From Vibrio breoganii (GTDB lineage: Bacteria; Pseudomonadota; Gammaproteobacteria; Enterobacterales; Vibrionaceae), in the NCBI RefSeq assembly GCF_001677275.1, contig NZ_CP016177.1, positions 1,116,001 through 1,180,000 on the forward strand: a stretch of DNA of 64,000 bases, read 5' to 3'. Below are positions 1 through 9,163 of the stretch, piece after piece. The position numbers and the translations under genes were made by a program. The notes below the pieces were generated by a model, which was given only the letters and a program-made list of their open reading frames with translations, did not search any database and was not told the DNA's origin. The first letter of the stretch is position 1. Every line of letters begins with the position of its first letter.

Positions 1-1
1 T

Positions 2-343
2 GTACTTGCAGAAACGCTTGATGTAGCAACAGGTAAGTTCCTTGACGAGAACAAATCTCCTTCACGTCGCGTGGGTGAACTTGATAACCGTGGCAGTCAC
101 TACTTCCTTGCTCGCTACTGGGCAGAAGCATTGGCAAGTCAAAACAAGAATGCTGATTTGGCAGCGCAATTTGCTGCGGTAGCTACATCTCTGGCGTCTA
201 ATGAAGAGAGTATTGTTGGCGAGCTTAACAGTGCGCAAGGCGTTGCAGGAGTGTTAGGTGGTTACTACTCACCAGTAGATGCGATTGCCTCTGAGCTAAT
301 GCGCCCAAGCGCTACGCTAAATCAGATTATCGACAACGTATAA
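2..343 (+). CDS. icd: Isocitrate dehydrogenase [NADP], monomeric type (C-terminal part)
   Basis: This is the 3' end of a gene that starts before the window; the open frame runs in from base 2 and stops at 341-343. The visible 113 residues, including [14 protein letters not shown] and the closing [14 protein letters not shown] stretch, match the C-terminus of the large monomeric NADP-dependent isocitrate dehydrogenase, which converts isocitrate to 2-oxoglutarate in the TCA cycle. This type is unrelated in length to the E. coli homodimeric enzyme. In Vibrio, icd lies next to cspD/clpSA; here about 4 kb of other genes lies between. A strong terminator follows directly. Confidence 0.9.
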   Translation, partial: VLAETLDVATGKFLDENKSPSRRVGELDNRGSHYFLARYWAEALASQNKNADLAAQFAAVATSLASNEESIVGELNSAQGVAGVLGGYYSPVDAIASELMRPSATLNQIIDNV

Positions 344-360
344 TCCAATATAAAGAGTAA

Positions 361-393
361 AGCCCGAGCTAAGTGATTAGCTCGGGCTTTTTT
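361..393 (+). terminator. Intrinsic terminator after icd
   Basis: Perfect 10-bp stem (AGCCCGAGCT / AGCTCGGGCT, 8-base loop) followed by TTTTT. It also lies just beyond the end of the permease gene on the opposite strand and may serve both. Confidence 0.9.
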
Positions 394-416
394 ATGCGTA
401 GAGATTGGTTTAACGG

Positions 417-1841
417 CTATGCGTGAAGATAACCAGTGAACATCAGATAAACAGAAAGTGCAGCCAACGCTATCAGTGCTCGCTCTATCCAAGTATCTAC
501 TACTGAATACACTTTCTCGCCGGCCTTTATGCGTGAGGCGTGCGTGTATCGGAAGAACGGAATACCTATGGTGTACAAAATAGTCGCCATCAACTGATAT
601 TCAAGTCCTGCCGCGGTAATTAGCCAAGCGCAAAACAACGCTGCGCTTGTGGCTAACGCTATGTGCCCGTAATTACGCTTTTCTAAACCAAGAGACTTAG
701 GATCTAGCGAGATCTTAAGAAGGAAAAGACAGCTAAGTAGGTAGCAAGGTAGAACCATTACCGATGCGATGTTAATCGCTGCTAGATAGACGTTCTCAAA
801 CATCACGACCAGTAAGACACACAGCTGCATGAACAATGTGGAGACATTCAATGCATTGATTGGCGCCTCATTTTTATTGGTGCGACTGAAGAAGCGCGGG
901 AACTCACCCACTTTACCTGCTTCATAGGGCACTTCAGCCACCAACATGGTCCAGGCCACAAGGGCACCGAACACTGAAACCAGCACACAGATGTTGACTA
1001 GTACACGTCCGTATGGGCCGATTGCGGCTTCTAACAGAGACGCTGCTGACGGGTTTGCCAATTGTGACAACTCTTGCTGAGGCAAGATGCCAAAGGCCAA
1101 TATAGAGATCAGGCTGTACATGCTGATAGCGACTAAAAAGCCAATAAGGGTTGCTTTACCGACATCCGACTTCTTTTTCGCCCTGCCAGATAACACCACA
1201 GCGCCTTCAATGCCCACAAAGCACCAAAGGGTCACCATCATAGTGCTCTGGATTTGAGTGACCACAGAGCCAAGTTGCTGTTCTTCTCCCCATACATCCA
1301 GGGATAAGTTTGCAGGCTCAAAGCTGTACATAATGATGGCAATAATAATGATCAAGCCAATCAGCTTACCTACCGTTGAGATAAGGTTGATAAAAGATGA
1401 ACTGGCGGTGCCTCGCAGTGCTATGGCGTTCATGCCCCAGAGTAATGCTGAGCACAGGAATACGGTTTCTATGCCGTGTTGTAGCAGTACAGGGAAGAAT
1501 AAGCCTAAAGAGTCATTGATCATAACCGCAAGGGCGACGTTACCCATACAGGTCATTAACCAATAGCCCCAAGCGGAGTGGAAGCCGATGTATTCGCCAA
1601 AGCCGGCTTTCGCGTATGAGAAAATGCCGGAATTTAGGTTAGGTCGTTGTTCGGCAAGTACTCTAAAGGTTTGCACCAATAGAAGCATGCCGATACCTGT
1701 GACCAACCAAGCTAGGGATACTGCACCGATGGAGGCTTGTTCAGCCATATTTTGCGGAATACTGAAGATACCGCTACCGATCATTGAGCCAAATACGATG
1801 GCGATTAAGCCAACTAAGCCTACGGAATTCTTATTACTCAT
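417..1841 (-). CDS. APC-family amino-acid permease/antiporter (basic amino acid/polyamine antiporter type)
   Basis: A 474-residue integral membrane protein with about 12 hydrophobic segments. The N-terminal GSMIGSGIFSIP motif (residues 18-29) in TM1 is the substrate-binding unwound helix of the APC superfamily. Overall similarity is to the ArcD/AaxC/AdiC group, which exchange arginine, ornithine, lysine or agmatine across the inner membrane. Substrate cannot be fixed from sequence: no decarboxylase or arginine deiminase gene is adjacent, so the usual partner enzyme is missing here. The gene stands alone, converging on icd, with about 300 bp of non-coding DNA upstream. Confidence 0.8.
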   Translation of the reverse strand: MSNKNSVGLVGLIAIVFGSMIGSGIFSIPQNMAEQASIGAVSLAWLVTGIGMLLLVQTFRVLAEQRPNLNSGIFSYAKAGFGEYIGFHSAWGYWLMTCMGNVALAVMINDSLGLFFPVLLQHGIETVFLCSALLWGMNAIALRGTASSSFINLISTVGKLIGLIIIIAIIMYSFEPANLSLDVWGEEQQLGSVVTQIQSTMMVTLWCFVGIEGAVVLSGRAKKKSDVGKATLIGFLVAISMYSLISILAFGILPQQELSQLANPSAASLLEAAIGPYGRVLVNICVLVSVFGALVAWTMLVAEVPYEAGKVGEFPRFFSRTNKNEAPINALNVSTLFMQLCVLLVVMFENVYLAAINIASVMVLPCYLLSCLFLLKISLDPKSLGLEKRNYGHIALATSAALFCAWLITAAGLEYQLMATILYTIGIPFFRYTHASRIKAGEKVYSVVDTWIERALIALAALSVYLMFTGYLHA

Positions 1842-2147
1842 TGCGTGCTCTAAACTGCTTCAGTGGTCATCAAAAAAGTGCGATGACCAAAATTATGTGA
1901 AGTAAACTGATGAGTTGAGTGTTATTTGACCGCCGCTCATCACAAGGGGGAGGGATTATACTGATTGGTATGCTGAATAAGTAGAGTTAATCGTAACGAG
2001 AGATTAAAACTATAATTCCATGGATGATCGATGTTCTTTAAGTGAAATAAGGCAGATACTTAGCATTGAGTTTTCGCAGTCTTATTATTGTGCCGATCAC
2101 TCATTGGAAGACACATTTTTTTACAAAATAGAATCAGGGACTTAAGA
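1842..2147. other. Intergenic region between divergent permease and ABM genes
   Basis: 306 bp between divergent start codons, expected to carry both promoters. I see no convincing -35/-10 pair, palindrome or small gene. Open frames running in from the permease side are antisense shadows. Confidence 0.5.
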
Positions 2148-2438
2148 ATGACAAAGCTAACCATAGTAGCCAATATTGTTGCCAAACAAGACAAAATTGA
2201 GCTGGTGAAATCGGAGTTGCAGAACCTTATCGATACAACGCGCGCTGAAGAAGGGTGTGTGAACTACGACCTACATCAAGACAATGATAATCCAGCACAT
2301 TTTCTGTTCTTTGAGAATTGGGAAACACGCGACCTATGGCGCAAGCATATGGAAAACGATCATCTAGCGGCTTATATTGCGGCAACAGAAGGAGCGGTAG
2401 AGTCTTTCGTTGTGCATGAAATGACGCAGGTAGGCTAG
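2148..2438 (+). CDS. ABM-domain putative quinol monooxygenase
   Basis: A 96-residue protein of the antibiotic biosynthesis monooxygenase (ABM, YgiN-like) fold, a small dimeric ferredoxin-like barrel that needs no cofactor in characterised members. Typical features are the central EEGCVNYDLHQ strand, the FFENWETRDLWRKHMEN block and a C-terminal FVVHEM strand. The ATG at 2148 was chosen because AGGGA (2136-2140) lies 7 bases upstream and because homologous proteins start at this beta strand. An in-frame extension to 2088 would add 20 residues of no family similarity. The physiological substrate is unknown. Confidence 0.75.
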   Translation: MTKLTIVANIVAKQDKIELVKSELQNLIDTTRAEEGCVNYDLHQDNDNPAHFLFFENWETRDLWRKHMENDHLAAYIAATEGAVESFVVHEMTQVG

Positions 2439-2531
2439 CTTGTATGTCGGTTTGATTTTGCACAAAATTGGGTGAGTGTTTGATTCCTGTTTGATATTCT
2501 AGTGATAGAAGAAATAGGAGTCATTGAGTCT

Positions 2532-3314
2532 ATGAGAAAGAGCCTGATCACAGTAGTTTTTGGTGTATTAGTTACGGGTTGTAGCCAATCTGAAGCCCCC
2601 AAAGAGATCAGCGATTATAACTCCCACAAGAACCAGCAGGTGATCATCGTTCACGGCCTTGCTCGCAGTGCATCTTCAATGGAGGAGATGTCGGAAAGAG
2701 TAGAGGAGCATGGCTATCAAGTTTGCGTGGTGGATTACCCAACTGTGGGTAGAGAGCTAGACTACACACTACGTAAAAGCGGTCTGCAGATAGATGAGTG
2801 CGTTTATCAGTTTGATCGCGAGCTGTCTCAGGCTAGTGGTAGTAAAATACACTTTGTTGGGCACTCTCTAGGTGGGTTGGTTATTCGAGATTACCTTGCC
2901 AAAAAGCCAGCAATGACGTACTCCCAACATCTAGGTGAGGTAGTGTTTTTAGGCACCCCAAATCATGGCAGCGACGTGGCGGATTTTTTCTCTAGTCTTT
3001 GGCTGCTGCCACTTGCGGGTGGCACGGCTGCCTCATTAACCACAGATCCGCAAAGCTTGCCTAATTCATTGCCGCAGCCCAATTATCCGTTTGGAGTAAT
3101 CGCAGGGACTGATACCTACCCGGTTTTAAGGCATGTGTTCGAGAATTCGAACGATGGCCTAGTGTCGGTTGAGTCAGCGCAATTAGAGGGTATGCAAGAC
3201 TTTATAGCGGTGGACATCAAACACGACAGCTTGAGAAGTGACCCTATGGTGACCGACCTTGTTCTTAACTACCTAAGCAATCGGCGCTTTGCGGTAACAG
3301 AACCAGCGCAATAA
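2532..3314 (+). CDS. Lipoprotein alpha/beta-hydrolase (lipase/esterase)
   Basis: A 260-residue predicted lipoprotein: positively charged start, hydrophobic run and a VTGC lipobox with Cys17 as acylation site. The mature part has an alpha/beta-hydrolase layout: the IIVHGLARSA oxyanion strand at about 37-47, the nucleophile elbow GHSLGG at 110-115 (Ser112), Asp208 in NDGLVSVESA and His231 in IKHDS. This arrangement matches bacterial triacylglycerol lipases and related esterases, anchored to an envelope membrane. The ATG at 2532 was chosen over the GTG at 2502 because it places the signal peptide at the N-terminus; AGGAG lies at 2516-2520. Substrate is not determined. Confidence 0.75.
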   Translation: MRKSLITVVFGVLVTGCSQSEAPKEISDYNSHKNQQVIIVHGLARSASSMEEMSERVEEHGYQVCVVDYPTVGRELDYTLRKSGLQIDECVYQFDRELSQASGSKIHFVGHSLGGLVIRDYLAKKPAMTYSQHLGEVVFLGTPNHGSDVADFFSSLWLLPLAGGTAASLTTDPQSLPNSLPQPNYPFGVIAGTDTYPVLRHVFENSNDGLVSVESAQLEGMQDFIAVDIKHDSLRSDPMVTDLVLNYLSNRRFAVTEPAQ

Positions 3315-3338
3315 GTGGTTTTACTCATTAGAATGAAT

Positions 3339-3373
3339 AACGGCTGACTCATGATATTGAGTCAGCCGTTTTC
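3339..3373 (+). terminator. Intrinsic terminator after lipase gene
   Basis: Perfect 13-bp inverted repeat (AACGGCTGACTCA / TGAGTCAGCCGTT) with a 6-base loop and a short T run, between the convergent lipase and nitroreductase genes. Confidence 0.8.
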
Positions 3374-3429
3374 GTGTTTGGAGTTAGGCCTCGCTACTAA
3401 ATAGCTACTCAAAAGGTACTAAAGAGCGA

Positions 3430-4086
3430 CTAAAGGACCTTGACGACTTTATCTAGGTCTAGGCGAGACTTAGGAAGATTGGCATTGTAATCTTCTTCTT
3501 TATGGTGATAACCAATGGCGAGAGCGACATTACATACGTAGCCATCCAACTCTTCAGCAAAGATGTCACCAATCAGTTCACTGTCCACCCCTTCCATAGT
3601 TGTCGAGTCGATCCCTAGCCTTGCAAGAACGTGTAGAGCGTTACCTAGAGCCAGATAGGTTTGCGACTTGGTCCATGTCGAGGTATCACCATTTTCGTCG
3701 GTATTGAGCTCAACAAAGGCAAATGCGCCAAACGCCGAATCGCGTTGCTCTTTCGGGGTTCGACCATCTTCAATACCCTTATCCACGACCTTAGCGTAGT
3801 CTTCTTTCGTGTAACGCGGGTTGTGAGCAAATAAGATCACGTGAGAAGCGGACTTCACATGAGGTTGGTTAAATTGGTGTTTTATGGCAAACGTATCGTG
3901 CATGCGTTGCTTGGCTTCGTCGCTTTCAATGACGATAAATTTCCAAGGCTGTGAGTTAATGGATGACGCGGATAGGCGAAGCGCTTCGTAGATCACGTTT
4001 AAATCTTGTTGAGGAATACGCTTAGATGCATCGTAGCGTTTTGCTGTGTAGCGATTTTCTAGGTCAGTGATGATTGGATGAGCCAT
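3430..4086 (-). CDS. NAD(P)H-flavin oxidoreductase / nitroreductase (FRase I, NfsB family)
   Basis: A 218-residue FMN-dependent flavoprotein. The N-terminus MAHPIITDLENRYTAKRYD, the LSASSINSQPWKF phosphate/FMN-binding block and the DSTTMEG segment are nearly as in FRase I, the major flavin reductase of luminous Aliivibrio fischeri that supplies FMNH2 to luciferase, and in E. coli NfsB. The ATG at 4086 has AAAGGA 8 bases upstream; the longer frame to 4206 adds a 40-residue extension absent from the family. No lux genes are in the window, so a general role in flavin or quinone/nitro-compound reduction is more likely. The enzyme acts in the cytosol as a dimer. Confidence 0.85.
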   Translation of the reverse strand: MAHPIITDLENRYTAKRYDASKRIPQQDLNVIYEALRLSASSINSQPWKFIVIESDEAKQRMHDTFAIKHQFNQPHVKSASHVILFAHNPRYTKEDYAKVVDKGIEDGRTPKEQRDSAFGAFAFVELNTDENGDTSTWTKSQTYLALGNALHVLARLGIDSTTMEGVDSELIGDIFAEELDGYVCNVALAIGYHHKEEDYNANLPKSRLDLDKVVKVL

Positions 4087-4217
4087 GGCTGAGTCCTTTA
4101 ATAGTTGGGTGAGGTAGCAAGTGAGCGCGACCAAATAAACTGTGAGTGCTTTGAATAAATCTAGACTATTTGATCGTGCGCCGTGAATAAACCGCAGTTC
4201 ATGCAAATTACTTTCAA

Positions 4218-4243
4218 ATACTATTCAATAATTCTAATAGTAT
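4218..4243. repeat. Inverted repeat between nitroreductase and glutaredoxin genes
   Basis: Perfect 8-bp arms ATACTATT / AATAGTAT around a 10-base spacer, in the 300-bp divergent promoter region of two redox genes. Could be a regulator site; the spacing does not match OxyR. Confidence 0.45.
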
Positions 4244-4391
4244 TGTGAATCCATTTATAGATAGCAGTTATCCTAACTAATTGAATATTATGAATATGCT
4301 GTATTTGATCACAAAAAGCGGGTATGTCAGATATTTGCGATTCTAGCGGTGATCTCGCATAATCGGCACAAATATCATCTGGGTTTAACGC

Positions 4392-4622
4392 ATGAAAAGA
4401 TTAGTTTTGTATGTAAAGGATAAGTGCCCGCATTGCAAAGATGCTCAGCGCTATCTTGATTCTAAGGGTTATAAATACCGCTTAACCAACGCCAAAATGC
4501 AAAGAGGTCGAAAGGAACTAGACGCTATCGGAGCTCGGTCTTTACCTGTACTGAAGATAGGTGACCAAATCATGATTGGTTGGGATCCGAAGAATTTCGA
4601 GCGAATGTATAGTAGTAATTAA
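4392..4622 (+). CDS. Glutaredoxin-family protein
   Basis: A 76-residue single-domain thioredoxin-fold protein. The active site is CPHC (Cys12-Cys15), and the cis-proline loop SLPVL has Pro52. It is shorter than classical GrxA (about 85) and resembles the small glutaredoxin-like proteins of Vibrio. Expected role is glutathione-dependent thiol/disulfide exchange in the cytosol; the specific client is not evident. It is transcribed alone toward cspD and shares a bidirectional terminator with it. Confidence 0.8.
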   Translation: MKRLVLYVKDKCPHCKDAQRYLDSKGYKYRLTNAKMQRGRKELDAIGARSLPVLKIGDQIMIGWDPKNFERMYSSN

Positions 4623-4640
4623 GCTTGCTGCAAAAACGAA

Positions 4641-4665
4641 AAAAGAGGCCCTAGAGCCTCTTTTT
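4641..4665 (+). terminator. Bidirectional terminator between glutaredoxin gene and cspD
   Basis: AAAAGAGGC / GCCTCTTTT stem with a 6-base loop; A and T tracts on both sides let it work on either strand for the two convergent genes. Confidence 0.85.
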
Positions 4666-4680
4666 ACTTATACGGTAACG

Positions 4681-4902
4681 CTATTTTGCTGCATCGCTTT
4701 CTATTGGTACCACAGCGCTAGCATGGGAGCCCTTAGGCCCATCTTCGACTTCGTAGTTGACAGTTTGACCCGCTTTTAATGTCCTATAACCATCCATCTG
4801 GATAGTTGAATAGTGAGCGAATACATCGCCTTCTTCTCCTTCTGGGCAAATAAACCCAAACCCTTTGGCGTTGTTAAACCATTTAACTGTACCTGTTGCC
4901 AT
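4681..4902 (-). CDS. cspD: Cold-shock-like protein CspD
   Basis: A 73-residue cold-shock domain protein. RNP1 (KGFGFI) and RNP2 (VFAHY) nucleic-acid-binding motifs are intact, and the acidic GEEGDVFAHYSTIQMDGYRTL segment is typical of CspD rather than the cold-inducible CspA. In E. coli CspD is induced in stationary phase and inhibits DNA replication by binding single-stranded DNA. Its position divergent from clpS-clpA is conserved in gammaproteobacteria. The long 443-bp gap to clpS must hold its promoter. Confidence 0.95.
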   Translation of the reverse strand: MATGTVKWFNNAKGFGFICPEGEEGDVFAHYSTIQMDGYRTLKAGQTVNYEVEDGPKGSHASAVVPIESDAAK

Positions 4903-5345
4903 GCTTTACATCCTTATGCATTTATTACTTGTTGTGCGCTGTGTCGCAATAGTCTGAATGATCAAATTACTTCAGTTAAACCAACATCATCAGCCTACTT
5001 TGTTTGAATAGAAAATCTCAAATGATGATTTTCTAATCAGACAATAGAATAATGTAGACGAAGAATCATCATCGTCAATACATTTCGTTCGATTATTTAA
5101 CAGAATAATAACGATTGCTTTGCGATTAAACAACGCGGATCACTCAATATGTGGTGCAAGGTCAAGGTATGAGCAACATGTTGCAATAAACAGCGGGTTT
5201 CGAGGCGAAAGTAGGCTAAAAAACGCTCGTCCGATACTGATAGCAATCTTTTATTTGCAGGGATACAATTGCTCTATTAGTCTCTAAAGTAGCTGGAAAA
5301 AATTCTGCTACAAGAGTGATTGTTTTTTCTACTAAAGACGTAAAA
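4903..5345. other. cspD-clpS divergent intergenic region
   Basis: 443 bp without a gene. It carries the promoters of cspD and clpS. A perfect 9-bp inverted repeat TAGAAAATC / GATTTTCTA (5009-5017 and 5027-5035, 9-base spacer) lies nearer cspD and is a possible operator. A TACAAT hexamer at about 5265 may be a clpS -10 box but has no good -35. Confidence 0.5.
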
Positions 5346-5666
5346 ATGAGTAAATTTTTTGAATGGGTGACTCCAGACTCAGACTTGCTGGAGAAAGAAA
5401 AAACCGAGGTAAAACCACCACCTATGTATCACGTTATTCTTAATAACGATGATTACACCCCTATGGATTTCGTTATTGAGATCCTTGAGCGCTTCTTTGG
5501 TATGGATGCCGACAAAGCGACTCAGACCATGCTTCAGGTGCATTACCAGGGGAAAGCACGTTGTGGAACGTACACAGCTGAAGTTGCAGAAACAAAGGTT
5601 GCACAGGTTACTATGTATTCTGAACAGCAAGAGCATCCTTTGTTGTGCACCATGGAAAGAGCATAA
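5346..5666 (+). CDS. clpS: ATP-dependent Clp protease adaptor ClpS
   Basis: A 106-residue adaptor that delivers N-degron substrates (N-terminal Leu, Phe, Tyr, Trp) to ClpAP. The core YHVILNNDDYTPMDFVIEIL holds the substrate-pocket Asn and Asp residues, and the LQVHYQGKA segment carries the conserved His. The ATG at 5346 follows a short in-frame extension to 5316 that lacks similarity. It lies 57 bp upstream of clpA in the same direction, the standard gammaproteobacterial pairing. Bpt and Aat, which make its substrates, are encoded 3-4 kb downstream. Confidence 0.95.
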   Translation: MSKFFEWVTPDSDLLEKEKTEVKPPPMYHVILNNDDYTPMDFVIEILERFFGMDADKATQTMLQVHYQGKARCGTYTAEVAETKVAQVTMYSEQQEHPLLCTMERA

Positions 5667-5723
5667 CCACATCGCTGTCGAACAGGACTAAGTGGTTGTA
5701 TTTGAAGTTTTGGGGAGGCCTGT

Positions 5724-7988
5724 ATGCTTAACAAGGAATTAGAAACGAGTTTGAATGGCGCTTTTTCTCAAGCGCGAGATAAACGGCACGAGTTTATGAC
5801 GGTAGAGCATTTGCTGTTGGCGCTCCTGGACAACCAATCCGCTCAAGAAGCTCTCAAGGCTTGCGGAGCAAACATTGACACAATTCGTCAAGAGCTTGAT
5901 ACCTTTATTGAGCAAACCACGCCATTAATCGCCGTTGATGATGCGACGCGAGAGACTCAGCCAACCTTGAGCTTCCAGCGAGTACTGCAACGCGCGGTTT
6001 TCCATGTGCAATCTTCTGGTCGTAATGAAGTGTCTGGTGCAAACGTGCTGGTCGCTATCTTTAGCGAGCAAGAGTCTCACGCTGCCTACCTTCTGAAAAA
6101 GAATGATGTGAGTCGATTAGACATCGTTAATTTCATCTCTCACGGCATCACGAAAACACAAAAAGATGAGCCATCTGAACTGTTTGGCAGTGCAGAGACC
6201 ACAGAAGAAGTCGCGCAAGAAGATCAGTTAGAGAATTTTGCCACCAACCTGAATATCGTGGCTCGCAATGGCAATATCGATCCGCTTATTGGTCGTGACC
6301 AAGAGCTGGAGCGCACTATTCAAGTATTGTGTCGTCGTCGTAAGAACAACCCTCTACTTGTCGGTGAAGCAGGGGTGGGTAAAACCGCAATTGCTGAAGG
6401 CCTAGCGTGGAGAATTGTTGAGGGCGACGTGCCAGAAGTTATTGCCAACTCGGTTATTTACTCTCTGGATATTGGTTCACTGCTTGCAGGCACCAAATAC
6501 CGTGGTGATTTTGAGAAGCGCTTTAAGAATATCCTCAAACAACTTGAGAAAGAAGATGACGCTATTCTGTTCATTGATGAGATTCATACCATCATTGGTG
6601 CAGGCGCAGCATCGGGTGGACAAGTTGATGCCGCTAACTTGATCAAACCGCTGTTAAGCAGTGGTAAGTTGCGTTGTATTGGTTCTACGACCTATCAAGA
6701 GTACAGCACTATCTTTGAAAAAGAGCGCGCGCTGTCTCGCCGTTTCCAGAAGATTGATGTGGTTGAGCCTTCTCTCGATGACACCACTAAGATCCTTATG
6801 GGTCTTAAATCGAAATACGAAGAGCACCATGAAGTTCGTTACACCAACAAAGCCCTTCGTGCTGCGGTAGAGCTTTCTGCCAAATACATTAACGAGCGCC
6901 ATTTGCCTGATAAAGCCATTGACGTGATTGATGAAGCGGGTGCGAAGAGCCGCTTAGTACCTAGCAGTCGTCGTAAGAAGACGGTAGGGGTGGGCGATAT
7001 CGAAGCTATGGTGGCTAAGATGGCGCGCATTCCAGAGAAGTCGGTCTCTTCTTCAGATAAAGACATTCTTCAGAATCTAGATAAGAAAATGAAGATGTTG
7101 GTGTTTGGACAAGATGAGGCTATCGATGTACTGAGCGAGTCTATCAAGTTGTCTCGTGCTGGTTTAGGCGCAGAGAACAAGCCTGTGGGTTCTTTCTTGT
7201 TTGCAGGCCCTACTGGGGTGGGTAAAACAGAGGTGACAGCACAGCTTGCTAAACTGATGGGTATTGAACTGCTTCGCTTTGATATGTCTGAGTATGGTGA
7301 GCGTCACTCTATCAGCCGTTTGATTGGTGCACCTCCAGGTTACGTTGGATATGACCAAGGTGGTTTGTTAACGGATGCCGTTATCAAGCAGCCTCACTCT
7401 GTGGTTCTTCTTGATGAGATTGAGAAAGCACACCCAGATATCTTCAACTTGCTTCTGCAAGTGATGGACAACGGTACGCTAACGGACAATAACGGCCGTA
7501 AAGCTGACTTCCGTAACATCATCTTAGTCATGACTACTAACGCGGGTGTGGTGGAAACTGAGAAGCAATCGATAGGCCTGATCCAACAAGATCACGCACC
7601 TGATGCGATGGCTATTATTAAGCGTGTATTTACTCCAGAGTTCCGTAACCGCTTAGACAACATCATCTGGTTCAATAGCCTAGATGAAGAAGTTATCCAC
7701 CAAGTTGTCGATAAGTTCATTGTTGAGCTTCAGGCGCAGCTTGATACGCGTGGTGTATCTCTTGAGGTTGCCGATAGCGCTCGTAAATGGCTAGCTGTGA
7801 AAGGCTACGATAAGTCGATGGGTGCAAGACCAATGTCTCGAGCCATTCAAGAGAACCTGAAGAAACCATTGGCTAATGAGCTGTTATTTGGCGTGCTGGT
7901 GAATGGCGGTACTGTGACCGTTGATCTTAAGAATGACGAGTTGCAATTCCACTATGCGAATACAGAGGAAGAAGCGGTTCATCATTAA
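5724..7988 (+). CDS. clpA: ATP-dependent Clp protease ATP-binding subunit ClpA
   Basis: A 754-residue class I AAA+ unfoldase, the usual length. In order: an N-terminal Clp_N double repeat (1 to about 145) that binds ClpS; AAA domain 1 with Walker A GEAGVGKT and Walker [12 protein letters not shown] domain 2 with Walker [10 protein letters not shown] and LLDEIEKAH; and the ClpB D2-small C-terminal domain. It forms a hexamer on ClpP and degrades N-degron and ssrA-tagged proteins. ClpP is not encoded here. GGGGAGG just before the ATG is a strong ribosome binding site. Confidence 0.97.
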   Translation: MLNKELETSLNGAFSQARDKRHEFMTVEHLLLALLDNQSAQEALKACGANIDTIRQELDTFIEQTTPLIAVDDATRETQPTLSFQRVLQRAVFHVQSSGRNEVSGANVLVAIFSEQESHAAYLLKKNDVSRLDIVNFISHGITKTQKDEPSELFGSAETTEEVAQEDQLENFATNLNIVARNGNIDPLIGRDQELERTIQVLCRRRKNNPLLVGEAGVGKTAIAEGLAWRIVEGDVPEVIANSVIYSLDIGSLLAGTKYRGDFEKRFKNILKQLEKEDDAILFIDEIHTIIGAGAASGGQVDAANLIKPLLSSGKLRCIGSTTYQEYSTIFEKERALSRRFQKIDVVEPSLDDTTKILMGLKSKYEEHHEVRYTNKALRAAVELSAKYINERHLPDKAIDVIDEAGAKSRLVPSSRRKKTVGVGDIEAMVAKMARIPEKSVSSSDKDILQNLDKKMKMLVFGQDEAIDVLSESIKLSRAGLGAENKPVGSFLFAGPTGVGKTEVTAQLAKLMGIELLRFDMSEYGERHSISRLIGAPPGYVGYDQGGLLTDAVIKQPHSVVLLDEIEKAHPDIFNLLLQVMDNGTLTDNNGRKADFRNIILVMTTNAGVVETEKQSIGLIQQDHAPDAMAIIKRVFTPEFRNRLDNIIWFNSLDEEVIHQVVDKFIVELQAQLDTRGVSLEVADSARKWLAVKGYDKSMGARPMSRAIQENLKKPLANELLFGVLVNGGTVTVDLKNDELQFHYANTEEEAVHH

Positions 7989-8081
7989 TAGTTTCATTAT
8001 TAATGGGTAGAACGTTGGGTTCTGAAGGAGCCCAACCCTAAGCTCACTGAGATTGGATAGGACTATTAATCTTCAGCCAAC

Positions 8082-8111
8082 AAAAAACGGAGCCTAAGGC
8101 TCCGTTTTTTT
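8082..8111 (+). terminator. Bidirectional terminator between clpA and infA
   Basis: CGGAGCC / GGCTCCG stem with a 3-base loop, A6 before and T7 after, placed between convergent clpA and infA. Confidence 0.9.
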
Positions 8112-8131
8112 ATGCATAGTTAATAGAGATA

Positions 8132-8350
<219 letters not shown>

Positions 8351-8421
8351 TTAATCCTCGAATCAGAATAAGGGTAATCTTGGTAACTCAATTTAGTTAC
8401 CTATTCACATTGGGCGATATT

Positions 8422-9120
8422 CTACCCTTGCCACCGGTGATTTACTAGCTTTTGATGCGAATCAAATCGGACTTTGTAGTTCATGGCTGGGCATTCATCA
8501 ATTTGATAGCCCAGATAGAGCCACTTTTTACCTTGTGAACGGGTGTATTTGATTTGATAGAGCACTGACAAGGTTCCCAATGATATAGGGTGCTCAGGGT
8601 CGTAAAAGGTATAAAAAGCACTATTTGCACTGCTCACTTGATCTGTGACCGCGACAGAGACTAGTTGCTCTTGATAATAAATTTGCAAAAAGGTGGTTGG
8701 AATCGTATTTGAGCGAATAAATTTGGCAAAGTCATCGCGTTTTGGAGGGTACATACTGCCCTCAAAGTGCCGAGCTTCGATATATTTCTCGTAAACGTCA
8801 AACCAATCTGGGTTAATTTGCGTGGTCACTTCCCAGGTATATTGCTTGCCTTTGTTAAGCAAACGCTTTTGGCTTTTTGATGGTTTGCAGTGCTCAACGT
8901 CTATTCGAATGGCGATACACTTACTGCACCCTTCACAATGGGGGCGATAAATCGTGTCTCCACTGCGCCTAAACCCATTTGCTAACAACAACTCATAGCC
9001 TTGCAAGCTTTGCAGTTCACTATCCAGAGCAATCGCGACACGCTCTTGCTTGTCCTTCAAATAGCTGCATTGATGGCTTTGGGTGAAACCCACTCGAATT
9101 TGTTGTAACTCTGGATTCAT
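8422..9120 (-). CDS. bpt: Aspartate/glutamate leucyltransferase Bpt
   Basis: A 232-residue homologue of eukaryotic arginyl-tRNA-protein transferase. Bacterial Bpt transfers Leu from Leu-tRNA to N-terminal Asp or Glu, turning secondary into primary N-degrons. The conserved Cys-rich N-domain (CSYL near residue 18 and CEGCSKC near 63) and the C-terminal GKKWLYLGYQIDECPAMNYK block are present. It sits between aat and infA, and with clpS-clpA completes an N-end-rule pathway in one locus. E. coli lacks this gene, Vibrio species have it. Confidence 0.93.
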   Translation of the reverse strand: MNPELQQIRVGFTQSHQCSYLKDKQERVAIALDSELQSLQGYELLLANGFRRSGDTIYRPHCEGCSKCIAIRIDVEHCKPSKSQKRLLNKGKQYTWEVTTQINPDWFDVYEKYIEARHFEGSMYPPKRDDFAKFIRSNTIPTTFLQIYYQEQLVSVAVTDQVSSANSAFYTFYDPEHPISLGTLSVLYQIKYTRSQGKKWLYLGYQIDECPAMNYKVRFDSHQKLVNHRWQG

Positions 9121-9163
9121 TTACGGATAGATTCCTTTTTGGTGTTAGCTGACGAGATAAACG

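Noticed and set aside
1258..1905. Two plus-strand frames antisense to the permease
   Set aside because: They mirror the permease coding sequence and lack similarity or start signals.
4207..4260. OxyR-type ATAG/CTAT site between nitroreductase and glutaredoxin genes
   Set aside because: The spacing between half-sites is 12 rather than 7 bases.
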